Below are positions 19,895 through 29,647 of a stretch of DNA of 64,000 nt, piece after piece (positions within the stretch are counted from its first letter, which is position 1; each line of letters begins with the position of its first letter). The stretch comes from an uncultured Caldilineaceae bacterium. Lineage in GTDB: Bacteria; Chloroflexota; Anaerolineae; Caldilineales; Caldilineaceae. The notes below the pieces were generated by a model. The model did no database searches. It was not told the origin of the DNA and worked only from the letters and a program-made list of their open reading frames with translations. Made by a program: the position numbers and the translations under genes. The stretch is from the NCBI GenBank assembly GCA_951813625.1, contig CATOTS010000014.1, positions 62,001-126,000 of the forward strand, read 5' to 3'.

Positions 19895-21910
19895 ATGCCG
19901 CAAATCATGAACATCGAACTCAAAGCCCACGGGACGCAGGCAACGCTCGAGTTTACGCTCGACCCACCGGTCTCGGAATGGCGGCCCGGTCCGGCGAGAG
20001 AGGGAAACGGGCGTCATCGCTATGAGGCCGACGGCTACATCCTTGATATCGAGGAGGACCGCCGGCAGGACCACACGTTGTTCGAGTTCCGCCTGCGGCG
20101 AGCTTCGGGCGAGTCGTTCACAATTCATGAGTATCAAGTCAGGACGGAGAGCAGCTCGGCCAAACTCGACAGAGTCTGGCTGCCCTGGCATCTCAACCAG
20201 TACATCGAACCGCACGGGCTCATCCCGCACAGTGTTCACGAGACACACAGCCGCGATCGAGCGCTCGGCGACACGCACCGATCGATGGCCGATCGCAGGA
20301 TTCCGATCGCCATCGGAATGGACCGGGGCGGCGCAACGGTTCACGCCTACGGATTTCTTGACCAGCGCATCGAGACCGAGATCCTCTACCGTACGATGAC
20401 CCATTACGCTTCGGGCTTGCAACCCAAGGGAACGGTCCGCTACCAGCTGTGGCGCCCGATCGACGGCTACTCCATTGGCCCGGTCAGCGAGCACAGCGAC
20501 GGCTTCTTCATTGCCAGCGGCCCGTCCTGGTTCGACACGATGCAGATTTACCGTGCGCTGCACGACGAAAAGGCAGGCAGGGAGGTGCGGCCGAGCCCGG
20601 ACGCCGCCTGGGAGCCGCTGTGGGTGCCCTGGGGCGGCGCCGCAGGCAAGTGGGAGTGGGGTCGCGAAGAGGCACTTGAACCCGAAGAGGTGCTGGCCGG
20701 CGCGCAGATCGCTGCGGAGCTGGGCATGCGCGGCATGGTCAACTGGGGCGGGTGGTTCAGGGATATGCTGCCGCACTACTTCGGTGTCGAAGACATGGTC
20801 TGGGCCTACCCCGACGATGTCGGAGATTTCGTACCCATCCCGCGCAAATACCCTGACATGCGCGCGTTTGTCGATAAGCTGCACGGCCTCGGCATCCTGG
20901 TCATGCCCTGGGTCTCGCCATGGATGGCCGGCCGCGGCACCAAAATTCGGGAGAGTGTCAAGCACGCGCTGATCGAAGTCGACCTCGATCCCTCCGACCC
21001 ATGGTACAACGAGGCGACCTCGCGCCTTTGCCCGCAACAGCCTTTCACCCAGGAATATGTGCCCGAGCTGATGGCGAGGCTCATGCGCGATTACAATTTT
21101 GACGGGTACTGCGTCGACATGGTCGATTCGTGGGTTATGGAGCCATGCACAGCCGACCACGAACACAACTACAGTTCGGTCGGGCTGGCGATGGCCGACA
21201 CGTTTGCGCGCATGCGGGAAGCGATGGATGCTGTCAACCCCGACGCCGTGATCGAGTTCAGAGTGATGTACTCCAACATCAGCAATCTGTACAATGCCAC
21301 AGCCCACCGCGCGCCCGACACCGGGTTCACATCCTCATACGACGCCGACCGCCGCTGCTGCCTGATGCTGCGCTCCTATGTGCCCACCGGCGTCGCCGTG
21401 CACTTCGACCCCCTCTGGTGGCACCGCGATGAAACGAACGAGTCGGTCGCCAAGATGCTGTCGACAATGGTCGTGTCGGGCGTGCCCCAGCTAGGCGTCG
21501 ATCTGGTGAACATGCGGTCGGAGCATCGCGCGCTTGTCAAAGCCTGGCTCTCGTTCTACCATGAGCACAAGGAGGACTTTCGGTACGGGCAAATGAGGCC
21601 TGTTCAGAACGACAATCTCTATTCGACCATCAAAGTTGAACGCGATCACAAGGCATTTGTCAGCTACGCCCAGTATCCGGCCCTACGCGTCCAGCTCACT
21701 CCCGCGGCAGCCGAAATCTATCTTTTCAACTGCACCAACGACGACGCCCTCCACACAATTCTGACCGGCGTCGAGGGTGCATTTACGGCGAGCGTGCATA
21801 GCTACGACCTGAGCCCGGTGACCGAGGCGACGCTGCGCGCCTCCGGCGGCTCCCTTCTCGTTGACCTCGAAGTCCCGCAGGGAGGAGTCGTTGCGCTTTC
21901 CAGGAGCTGA
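19895..21910 (+). CDS. Glycoside hydrolase, alpha-galactosidase-like
   Basis: MPWVSPWMAGRGT...FDGYCVDMVDSW...; full-length paralog of 6137..7759. Confidence 0.75.
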   Translation: MPQIMNIELKAHGTQATLEFTLDPPVSEWRPGPAREGNGRHRYEADGYILDIEEDRRQDHTLFEFRLRRASGESFTIHEYQVRTESSSAKLDRVWLPWHLNQYIEPHGLIPHSVHETHSRDRALGDTHRSMADRRIPIAIGMDRGGATVHAYGFLDQRIETEILYRTMTHYASGLQPKGTVRYQLWRPIDGYSIGPVSEHSDGFFIASGPSWFDTMQIYRALHDEKAGREVRPSPDAAWEPLWVPWGGAAGKWEWGREEALEPEEVLAGAQIAAELGMRGMVNWGGWFRDMLPHYFGVEDMVWAYPDDVGDFVPIPRKYPDMRAFVDKLHGLGILVMPWVSPWMAGRGTKIRESVKHALIEVDLDPSDPWYNEATSRLCPQQPFTQEYVPELMARLMRDYNFDGYCVDMVDSWVMEPCTADHEHNYSSVGLAMADTFARMREAMDAVNPDAVIEFRVMYSNISNLYNATAHRAPDTGFTSSYDADRRCCLMLRSYVPTGVAVHFDPLWWHRDETNESVAKMLSTMVVSGVPQLGVDLVNMRSEHRALVKAWLSFYHEHKEDFRYGQMRPVQNDNLYSTIKVERDHKAFVSYAQYPALRVQLTPAAAEIYLFNCTNDDALHTILTGVEGAFTASVHSYDLSPVTEATLRASGGSLLVDLEVPQGGVVALSRS

Positions 21911-21921
21911 GAGCTGCGCAA

Positions 21922-23103
21922 ATGAGAATCAAGGAAGTAAAGGCAATTGAGATCGACTTCGGGGCGATACGCGCCAAGCGCGGCCCCAAACGGGATGACC
22001 GCGCGCGCGGCTCCTCTTTTCAGTGGGAGGGTCTTGAGCCGGCAGGCCCCATGGCGCGCTACCCGGCGTACAAGGGGCGCAGGTCCTATGGGTCATCGAA
22101 GTGGAAGAGTACAGCCTGCGTCGTAACCGCGGAAGACGGGACATTCGGCCTGGGAGTCTCGAGTTTTGCCGGCCCTGTTGTCAGCATCGTCAACGACCAC
22201 CTTGGGCCGCAAATTGAGGGTGAGGACTGCCTGGCGACCGAGAAGGTTTTCGACATGATGGCGCGTCTGGCCGCACCGTATGGCAGTTACGGTCTGGCCA
22301 GCTATGCCATAAGCGCAATAGACCTGGCTCTGTGGGACCTGAAGGGCAAGATCCTGGACCGCCCCGTTTATGAACTCCTGGGCGGGCCGCAGAAAGAGCG
22401 TATCCCTTGCTACGCTACGGGCTTCGACAGCGCTTGGTATATCGAATTGGGATTCCGCGCCGTCAAGCTGCCCTTGCCATACGGTCCGGCCGACGGTACG
22501 GATGGTCTCTTCAGAGCCGAAGACATGGTCGCGAAGGTGCGCCAACAGGTCGGTCCCAGCGTCGATCTGATGCTGGACTGCTGGATGGCGCTCGATGTCG
22601 ACTACACAGTACGTCTGGCCGAGACACTGCGCCCCTACCGTCTGAGGTGGATCGAAGACTGTCTTCTTCCCGAAGACATGGACGGCTTCGCCCAGGTGCG
22701 CAAACGTTTGCCCTGGCAAACGCTGGCAGCCGGCGAGCACTGGTACATGCCACAAACCTTTTGGCACGCGGCCTACCGGAGAGTTGTCGACATCTTGCAG
22801 CCCGATGCTTCGTGGGCGGGCGGGATCTCCGCCTGCTTGCGGATTTGCCATTTTGCCGAGGCAGCCGGACTGGAAGTCATACTGCATGGCGGCATGAACA
22901 ATCCCTACGGCCAACATCTCTCTTTTGCCATGCCGGCGATATCCTGGGGAGAGCGCTCTGGCGGCGTTTCTCCGCCCGGCGTCCCCCTCGCCGAGACCGT
23001 TCTCCTGCCCGGGACCGCCGTGATCGAAGACGGTTATCTTGTTCCCAGCGACGCGCCCGGTTTCGGGATCGAGGTGGACACTGCCTGGCTAGAGGATATC
23101 TGA
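21922..23103 (+). CDS. Enolase superfamily (mandelate racemase/muconate lactonizing enzyme-like)
   Basis: AISAIDLALWDLKGKILDRPVYELLGG, LMLDCWMALD, RWIEDCLLPED, AAGEH, LQPDASWAGG, LHGGMNNPYGQH. Confidence 0.9.
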   Translation: MRIKEVKAIEIDFGAIRAKRGPKRDDRARGSSFQWEGLEPAGPMARYPAYKGRRSYGSSKWKSTACVVTAEDGTFGLGVSSFAGPVVSIVNDHLGPQIEGEDCLATEKVFDMMARLAAPYGSYGLASYAISAIDLALWDLKGKILDRPVYELLGGPQKERIPCYATGFDSAWYIELGFRAVKLPLPYGPADGTDGLFRAEDMVAKVRQQVGPSVDLMLDCWMALDVDYTVRLAETLRPYRLRWIEDCLLPEDMDGFAQVRKRLPWQTLAAGEHWYMPQTFWHAAYRRVVDILQPDASWAGGISACLRICHFAEAAGLEVILHGGMNNPYGQHLSFAMPAISWGERSGGVSPPGVPLAETVLLPGTAVIEDGYLVPSDAPGFGIEVDTAWLEDI

Positions 23104-23176
23104 GCCGGGCCCACGGGGGGCGGCGCGGGTTGTGACTGGTTTCCGGGGTTGGAGCAGACGTGCGAGGTGAGTAACT

Positions 23177-24433
23177 TTGCCAGAGGGGCCGGTCAACTCA
23201 GACAGGGGAGTGAGCAAGGGGCTGCGTGTCGGCGTTGTTGGCGGCTCCATCGCCGGGTGCGCCGCTGCCATCGAGCTTCAACGCGCGGGCTGCGAAGTCA
23301 CGATCTTTGAGCGTTCCGCCGGCTCGCTCAAGGACCGCGGCGCCGGCATCGGCATTCCTTTCGCGCTGGTCGAACTGCTCCAGGCGCGGGACCTCTTCGA
23401 TGTCGACATGGCGATCGTGCCCATCAAGCTGCGCGACTTTGTCACCCGCGTGCGCGGCAAAGATCGTCTGCTCCTGAAGCAGGGCTTTGTCATCGCCGCA
23501 ACCAGTTGGGACGAGCTCTACCGGAATCTGCGCCAACGCGTGCCGGACGAGATCTACCGCCAGGGCTGCGAAGTAAAGGCGCTGCGCGGAACCGCCGACG
23601 GAGTCGTGGTTGAACTGGCCGCGGGGCAAGACGCGACCTTTGATCTTGTGGTCTGCGCAGACGGCTACACTTCTACCGGCAGGCGCAGGCTCTTCCCCGA
23701 CCAGGGGCTTCGCTACGCCGGCTATATCATGTGGCGCGGCCTGCTCGACGAAGCTCAACTCAGTGACAACACGCCTTATGAGGGCATCAATATTTTCGCG
23801 GTATCGCCCCTGGGTCACCTCATCGCCTATTTGGTACCGGGAAAGAAGGGCGAGACGCAACCTGGCAAGCGGCGGCTCAACTGGGGCTGGTATGTCAACA
23901 CAGCGCACGCCGATTTGGCGGCGTCCCTCACCGACCGCAACGGCAAAACCCACGCCACCTCGCTGCCGGCCGGAAGTGTCGCCGAGAAGCGGGTAGACCG
24001 CTTGCGCGAAATGGCGCGAGAATTCATGCCCAGATTCGTCTCCGAAGCGATCGATTTGACAGAGCAGCCATTTATCCAGGCGATTTTCGATCTGCATACG
24101 CCCAATTATCGCAAGGGAAACGTCCTTCTGCTCGGTGATGCCTCCTCGGTTGCCCGGCCCCACGCGGCGGCCGGGGCCACCAAGGCGCTGTACAGCGCCG
24201 TCGCCCTGGCGCAGTCGCTCAAAACACAACCGTCGCTGGAGAGTGCCCTGACGCTGTGGAACGAGGAGCAGTCGCGCGAAGGCAGGCGGCTTGTGTCGCT
24301 TTCGCAGCGGCTCGGCAAGGCATTGCAGGACCCTAAACAGGACTGGCCAAGCATGGACGAACAGGCGATGAGGCTCTGGTGGAAAGGGGTTATTGGAGAC
24401 GAAGAGTGGTACGTGATGACTGACGACGAATGA
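23177..24433 (+). CDS. FAD-dependent monooxygenase
   Basis: LRVGVVGGSIAGCAAAIELQRAGCEVTIFER (GxGxxG-type FAD motif), VVCADGYTSTGRR, LLLGDASSVARPHAAAGATKAL. Confidence 0.9.
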   Translation: MPEGPVNSDRGVSKGLRVGVVGGSIAGCAAAIELQRAGCEVTIFERSAGSLKDRGAGIGIPFALVELLQARDLFDVDMAIVPIKLRDFVTRVRGKDRLLLKQGFVIAATSWDELYRNLRQRVPDEIYRQGCEVKALRGTADGVVVELAAGQDATFDLVVCADGYTSTGRRRLFPDQGLRYAGYIMWRGLLDEAQLSDNTPYEGINIFAVSPLGHLIAYLVPGKKGETQPGKRRLNWGWYVNTAHADLAASLTDRNGKTHATSLPAGSVAEKRVDRLREMAREFMPRFVSEAIDLTEQPFIQAIFDLHTPNYRKGNVLLLGDASSVARPHAAAGATKALYSAVALAQSLKTQPSLESALTLWNEEQSREGRRLVSLSQRLGKALQDPKQDWPSMDEQAMRLWWKGVIGDEEWYVMTDDE

Positions 24434-24486
24434 CGTGAATTTGATGTTTCTCGTCCGGAAGCGGCCTCCGGCAATTCCATTGCAGA

Positions 24487-24560
24487 CAGTGCCAACAGTG
24501 CCCACAGTGCCAACAGTGCCAACAGTGCCAACAGTGCCAACAGTGCCCAAAGTGCCCACA
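24487..24560 (+). repeat. 9-bp tandem repeat (CAGTGCCAA/CAGTGCCCA, about 8 units) just upstream of the SDR gene
   Basis: Direct reading of 24481-24560. Confidence 0.92.
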
Positions 24561-24571
24561 GGAGAACAATC

Positions 24572-25336
24572 ATGGCAGAGATGCTCGCAGGCAAAGTTGC
24601 GCTCGTAACCGGCAGCGCATCCGGCATTGGCCGCGCGACTGCGTTGGCCTGTGCGCGGGAAGGCGCGCGAACGGTCGTTTCTGACGTAGACGAAGAGGGC
24701 GGCGGCGAGACCGTTGCCATGATAGAGAATTCGGCGGGTGAGGCCATCTTTGTCAGAGCCGACGTTACGGATGAGCAGGAGGTCGCCGCTCTGATTCAGG
24801 CTACCGTCGCGGCCTTCGGGCGGCTCGACTGTGCCTTCAACAACGCCGGACTTGAGCGCGAGTACACGCACCCGCCGGAGCGTTTCAGCGAGGAGGCATT
24901 CCAATCAACCATCGATACCAACGTGCGAGGCGTCTGGCTCTGCATGAAGTACGAGATAGAACAGATGACTGAACAGGGTGCGGGCGCGATCGTCAACTCC
25001 TCTTCGATTGCGGGGCTGGTCGGGATACCGCGCCAGCCAGTTTATGTCGCGAGCAAGCATGCGGTTTCCGGCATGACCAAATCGACCGCCGTCGAATTTG
25101 CCGAGCGGGGCATCCGCATCAATGCCGTCGCCCCCGGCCTGGTCGACACGCCGCTCATGGAGCGCATATACGCCAGCAACCCGGATCTGCGGGAGGAAGC
25201 TGACAGCTGGCAGCCCATCGGCCGTCCGGGCAAGCCGGAGGAGATCGCCGAGGCGGTCGTCTGGCTCCTGTCCGACCGGGCCTCTTACGTGCTCGGGCAC
25301 GTCATGGCTGTCGATGGCGGCTTTGTCGCCCAATAG
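24572..25336 (+). CDS. SDR-family NAD(P)-dependent oxidoreductase
   Basis: ALVTGSASGIGRATALACAREGA, NNAG, YVASKHAVSGMTK, LSDRASYVLGHVMAVDGGFVAQ. Confidence 0.93.
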   Translation: MAEMLAGKVALVTGSASGIGRATALACAREGARTVVSDVDEEGGGETVAMIENSAGEAIFVRADVTDEQEVAALIQATVAAFGRLDCAFNNAGLEREYTHPPERFSEEAFQSTIDTNVRGVWLCMKYEIEQMTEQGAGAIVNSSSIAGLVGIPRQPVYVASKHAVSGMTKSTAVEFAERGIRINAVAPGLVDTPLMERIYASNPDLREEADSWQPIGRPGKPEEIAEAVVWLLSDRASYVLGHVMAVDGGFVAQ

Positions 25337-25440
25337 TACGCGTTTTCGACCGTAGGCCTTTCCACGCGGTACAGGCTGAACCGGGTTTCCAGACGGCTGT
25401 CGATCACTTTTGACATCGGGCGGCACCTGTGGAATACTGT

Positions 25441-25555
25441 CGGCATATCCCATAACAAAGGAGGTGATGCAAATGGATAACTGTAGTCGTAGTACTGGTC
25501 CGGTAGCATCACCTCGGGATATTGTCCTCTAGGGAGTGCTATCGGACCAGAAGCC
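25441..25555 (+). ncRNA. Candidate structured regulatory RNA / leader with alternative stems
   Basis: GAGGTGATGC (25461-25470) pairs perfectly with GCATCACCTC (25506-25515); outer ATATCCC (25445-25451) with GGGATAT (25516-25522); alternative CTGGTCCGGTAGCA (25495-25508) with TGCTATCGGACCAG (25537-25550). Confidence 0.6.
25473..25532 (+). CDS. Short leader-type ORF, 19 aa (MDNCSRSTGPVASPRDIVL)
   Basis: Very strong SD AAAGGAGGTGAT upstream; the SD is inside the predicted hairpin. Confidence 0.4.
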   Translation: MDNCSRSTGPVASPRDIVL

Positions 25556-25556
25556 A

Positions 25557-25589
25557 CAAGACCCCGTCATTGGCGGGGTCTTGTACTTT
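25557..25589 (+). terminator. Terminator-like hairpin
   Basis: CAAGACCCCG-TCATTGG-CGGGGTCTTG then TACTTT; perfect 10-bp stem, weak T tract. Confidence 0.75.
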
Positions 25590-25887
25590 CCCGGCCTGGT
25601 GGGAAGCGCAATCGAAATCCTCGGGCCCGGACCGAGCGCTCTGTAGGGCGAGCGCAGGGCCTGCCCCACTGGTGGCCGCGGCGTTCGCTGACTTGGGGGC
25701 GGCGCGTAGGGCCGCAGGTAGCACAGGTCTGCATTGACCCCATACGCGGCGGGGGACGCGCACTACGGCCGTGTGGGCACGGGGCGGGTTGGCGACGCGC
25801 TGGAATCGCGCAGGCACGGTGGCGGGGCGACGGGCGGCCGGTTGCGCAGGGCTGCATTAGAATCCACACGCGGCGGGTGGGGTTTCA

Positions 25888-25944
25888 GGGGGGCGTTGCG
25901 GGGGGAGTCCCCCCGCACAAGGGAGGGCCGCAGGCCCGACCGTC
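25888..25944. repeat. Dispersed double-hairpin module, copy D (outside MITE context)
   Basis: Nearly identical to copy A; upstream flank also related to that of copy A. Confidence 0.9.
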
Positions 25945-26231
25945 AAAAAGGACACAGGAAGGCGTTTCCCCCACTCCGCCAGTAGATGGACCGTCGACCG
26001 GGCATGACTTAGATGCAACCCGAAGCATGGGAATTCGAACTCCAATAGTTGACTGCATCCATCTCGCCGAAGACCATTGACAGAGGGATTCGGTTCGGCT
26101 ATACTCGACATTGTGAGTATATTCACAATCTGCCGGCGTTGTGCCGGCGCCGGACCTGACTTTCAGGCCTGGAACTCTTGTACTTCGAACGATGTTTCGC
26201 GGCAGAATAGGCCGCGATAAGGAGATCTCGC

Positions 26232-27617
26232 ATGACCAGCGCAGTCGTCTCGACGGAGCGGCGACCGCTACCTCCCGCTCCCAAAGCAAACCCCATTTTC
26301 GGTACAGCCTGGCGTTTCCGCCGCGATCCTCTGCGCTGCCTGCAGGATTTCGTTGCGGAGGTCGGACACGCGTACCGCTATCGGTTTTTCCTCAATTTCT
26401 GGGGCTACGTTTTCGTACACCCCGAACATTGCCAGCATATCCTGCTGGACAATTACAAGAATTACACCAAGAGTCCGCACCCCACATTCGACCTGCTGCT
26501 GCCGCTGCTCGGGTACGGTCTGCTGACGAACGACGGCGAGTCGTGGCTGCGGCAGCGGCGCCTGATGCAGCCGGCCTTTCACCGGCAGCAGATCCAGTCG
26601 TTTGCGAGTACGATGACCGCGGCCGCGGAACGGCGGTTCAGCCGCTGGGAGCAGGCCGCGCGCGCGGAGAAGCTGGTCTCATTCGACCGGGAAATGATGG
26701 AGCTGACATTCGAGATCGCCGGCAGAACGCTGTTCAGCGTCGACCTGACAGAGGAGTCGCAGGAGATCGGCGACATCCTCGGCGAATTGAATCAGCTCTT
26801 CATCAACATGGCGATGGAGCCATTTTCCTTGCTGACATTGCGAATGGCTTTTCTGCCGCGCACGCGCAGGATATTCCGCGACATTGGCACGCTCGATCAG
26901 CTCATCTACGCCATGATCGCGCAGCGGCGCGAGGCGGATGATCATGGAAACGACCTGATGGGCATGCTTCTGGCGGCGCGCGACGAAGAGACGGGTGTAG
27001 GCATGGACGAGAAGCAGATTCGCGACGAGGTGCTGACGCTGCTGATCGCCGGGCACGAGACGACGGCGCTGCTGATGACCTGGCTCTTCTACTGCCTTGG
27101 CAGCAACCCGGACGTGGAGGCGCAGCTGCATGACGAGGTCGATCGCACGCTCAACGGTCGTCTGCCCACGTTTGAAGACATTCCTAAGTTGGTTTACACA
27201 CGCCAGGTTGTCGACGAAACGATGCGGGTCTATCCACCGGCCTACGCGCTCTCGCGCGCCGGCAACAGTGCCGACGTCGTTGGCGGCTACGATGTGCTGC
27301 CGAATTCGATCATCACCCTCAGCCCTTACATCACGCACAGATTGCCCGAATTCTGGCGCGACCCGGAGACGTTCGACCCGGAGCGGTTTACGCCGGCCAA
27401 CAACGCAGCGCGTCATCGATTTGCCTACATTCCCTTCGGAGCGGGGCCGCGGCAATGTATCGGCAACGGTTTCGCGTTGACCGAGGGCGTACTGCTGGCG
27501 GCGGCCATTGCGCAACGTTTTCGCCTGCGTATCCCCTCGGGCTACACGCCCGAGCTCTCCCCGCAGATTACGCTGCATCCCAAGGGGCATATGCCGCTGC
27601 AGTTTGAACTTCGCTGA
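26232..27617 (+). CDS. Cytochrome P450
   Basis: LLIAGHETTALLMTW, DETMRVYPP, DPERFTP, FAYIPFGAGPRQCIGNGFALTEG. Confidence 0.96.
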   Translation: MTSAVVSTERRPLPPAPKANPIFGTAWRFRRDPLRCLQDFVAEVGHAYRYRFFLNFWGYVFVHPEHCQHILLDNYKNYTKSPHPTFDLLLPLLGYGLLTNDGESWLRQRRLMQPAFHRQQIQSFASTMTAAAERRFSRWEQAARAEKLVSFDREMMELTFEIAGRTLFSVDLTEESQEIGDILGELNQLFINMAMEPFSLLTLRMAFLPRTRRIFRDIGTLDQLIYAMIAQRREADDHGNDLMGMLLAARDEETGVGMDEKQIRDEVLTLLIAGHETTALLMTWLFYCLGSNPDVEAQLHDEVDRTLNGRLPTFEDIPKLVYTRQVVDETMRVYPPAYALSRAGNSADVVGGYDVLPNSIITLSPYITHRLPEFWRDPETFDPERFTPANNAARHRFAYIPFGAGPRQCIGNGFALTEGVLLAAAIAQRFRLRIPSGYTPELSPQITLHPKGHMPLQFELR

Positions 27618-27767
27618 TTCACCTTGACATTCCGTCCGCCGGGACCTTCTGGGCCCGGCGGGCATATTCGTTGTCCCATCCGCACGCGGGTGCTATACTT
27701 GCGCGTACGCAATTTGCGCGGGCGCGGCGGTAGGCGAGCAAATCCAAACGCGAGGAGTCAGACGACG

Positions 27768-28418
27768 ATGGCGAAGAGATCGCTGATGGTGTGGGGCGGA
27801 TGGGAGGGCCATGAGCCGAAGCAGTGCGTGGATATCTTCGCGCCGCTGATTCGGGAGGCCGGCTTTGAAGTCGATATCGAGACTTCGCTCGATGTGTACA
27901 CTGACGCCGACCGCATGGCCGCCTACGACGTCATCACGCAAGTGCATACGATGAGCTCGATCACGAAGGAGCAGGAGAAGGGGTTGCTGGACACAGTTGC
28001 CGCGGGCGCGGGCTTTGCCGGCTGGCACGGCGGGATGGCGGACGCCTTCCGGGACAACCCCGAGTATCAGTTCATGGTGGGCGGGCAGTGGGTGTCCCAT
28101 CCGGGCAACATCATCGACTACACGGTCAACATCATCGACGGCGCCGATCCGATTACGGCCGGTCTGGACGACTTCCGCATGCACAGCGAGCAGTACCTGA
28201 TGCACGTGGACCCCAGCAACGAGGTGTTGGCGACAACCACCTTTTCGGGCGAGCATGTATCCTGGATTGAGGGCACGGTGATGCCGGTTGTGTGGAAGCG
28301 CCGCTGGGGCCAGGGCAGGATCTTCTATTGCTCGCTCGGCCACGTGGCGAAGGATTTCAATGTGCCGGAGGCGAAGGAGATCGTGCGGCGGGGCATTATT
28401 TGGGCAACGAGGGATTGA
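27768..28418 (+). CDS. ThuA domain protein
   Basis: [22 protein letters not shown]...[29 protein letters not shown]...[20 protein letters not shown]. Start chosen at ATG 27768. Confidence 0.85.
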   Translation: MAKRSLMVWGGWEGHEPKQCVDIFAPLIREAGFEVDIETSLDVYTDADRMAAYDVITQVHTMSSITKEQEKGLLDTVAAGAGFAGWHGGMADAFRDNPEYQFMVGGQWVSHPGNIIDYTVNIIDGADPITAGLDDFRMHSEQYLMHVDPSNEVLATTTFSGEHVSWIEGTVMPVVWKRRWGQGRIFYCSLGHVAKDFNVPEAKEIVRRGIIWATRD

Positions 28419-28481
28419 CAGCCGCCTCCACGAGAAGCTGACTTTTTGCTGGATACGATGCAAAGGTAAGGGGTACAGGAG

Positions 28482-29588
28482 ATGAATCTGCCGGCGCGCG
28501 TAGGATTGATCGGGTGCGGCAACATCAGCGGCCGCTACATTGAGAACATGGCGAAGATTCCGGAGATCGAGCTGGCGGCCTGCGCCGACCTGGTAGCGGC
28601 GGCGGCCGAACGGCAGGCTGAGAAGTATGGACTCAACGTCCTTGCGCAGGATGAACTGCTTTCCTCGCCGGACATCGACATCGTGCTCAGTCTCACGCCG
28701 CCTCCAGTGCACTATGCGGTCTGCAAGGCCGCGCTCGACGCCGGCAAGCCTGTCTACACCGAAAAGCCGCTGGCCGCCGCCTTTGCCGAGGGCAAGGAGC
28801 TGCTGGCCCTGGCAGCGGCAAAGGAACTGCGGCTCGGCTCTGCGCCCGACACGTTCATGGGCGCAGGCTATCAGTCGGCCCGGGCCTACCTGGATGAAGG
28901 GATCATCGGTGAGCCGGTGGCCGTCAACGCTTTCCTGGTGTGGCGCGGCCACGAGTACTGGCATACAAACCCGGCGTTCTACTACAAGCCGGGCGGCGGA
29001 CCGATGCTGGACATGGGCGTCTACTATCTGACCGTTCTCGTACACCTGCTGGGGCCGGTGCGGCGGGTGACGGGGTCGACGCGTGCCACGTGGGCGGAGC
29101 GCACGATTTACAGCGAGCCGCTCAAGGGTCAGATCATCCAGGTTGAGGTGCCCACTTATGTTGCCGGCATTCTGGACTTCGAATGCGGCGCGATCGGCAC
29201 GCTGATCACAACGTTTGACGCGCAGGCAACGGGGCTGCCAAATATCGAACTTTACGGCGCAACCGGTACGTTGAACCTGCCGGACCCGAATACTTTTGCC
29301 GGCCCCGTTCAGCTGCGAAGGACGCCCAATGACAGCTGGCAGGACCTTCCGCTGCGCTTCGGCCACGCCGGCCGCAGTCGCGGCATCGGGATGGCGGACA
29401 TGGCGGTCAGCACGATTGAGGACGCGCCGCACCGGGCGAGCGCGGAGATGGCGCTGCACGTGCTCGAGATCATGGAAGCGATCCACGTTGCCGCGGAGAC
29501 AGGCCGCCACGTCGAGCTGACCACGCGCTGTGCGCGTCCTCAGCCGCTGGCGGAGGGCAACTATCCGGGCGTCAGGCCGGCGACTTAG
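28482..29588 (+). CDS. Gfo/Idh/MocA-family oxidoreductase
   Basis: RVGLIGCGNISGRYIENM; AALDAGKPVYTEKPLA. Confidence 0.93.
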   Translation: MNLPARVGLIGCGNISGRYIENMAKIPEIELAACADLVAAAAERQAEKYGLNVLAQDELLSSPDIDIVLSLTPPPVHYAVCKAALDAGKPVYTEKPLAAAFAEGKELLALAAAKELRLGSAPDTFMGAGYQSARAYLDEGIIGEPVAVNAFLVWRGHEYWHTNPAFYYKPGGGPMLDMGVYYLTVLVHLLGPVRRVTGSTRATWAERTIYSEPLKGQIIQVEVPTYVAGILDFECGAIGTLITTFDAQATGLPNIELYGATGTLNLPDPNTFAGPVQLRRTPNDSWQDLPLRFGHAGRSRGIGMADMAVSTIEDAPHRASAEMALHVLEIMEAIHVAAETGRHVELTTRCARPQPLAEGNYPGVRPAT

Positions 29589-29647
29589 ATCAGCTTCAGT
29601 ATTGCGCTGCCGTGCCGCGACGAACGTAGCTTTCAAAACGGAAAACC

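Noticed and set aside
19844-21307. 487-aa minus-strand ORF opposite the GH gene
   Set aside because: Antisense artefact; plus strand is strongly supported by its paralog.
24487-24560. CRISPR-like short repeats
   Set aside because: 9-bp contiguous units without spacers.
23198-24904. 568-aa minus-strand ORF opposite monooxygenase and SDR
   Set aside because: Antisense artefact; includes low-complexity GTVGTVGTV from the 9-bp repeat.
26020-26060. tRNA T-arm-like GGAGTTCGAATTCCC on the minus strand
   Set aside because: No acceptor, D-arm or anticodon arm found around it.
27635-27663. CCGCCGGG...CCCGGCGG hairpin after P450 as an intrinsic terminator
   Set aside because: Stem is good but no T tract follows; left uncalled.
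27693-29636. 647-aa minus-strand ORF opposite ThuA and Gfo/Idh genes
   Set aside because: Spans two recognisable plus-strand genes; composition typical of antisense of GC-rich coding DNA.
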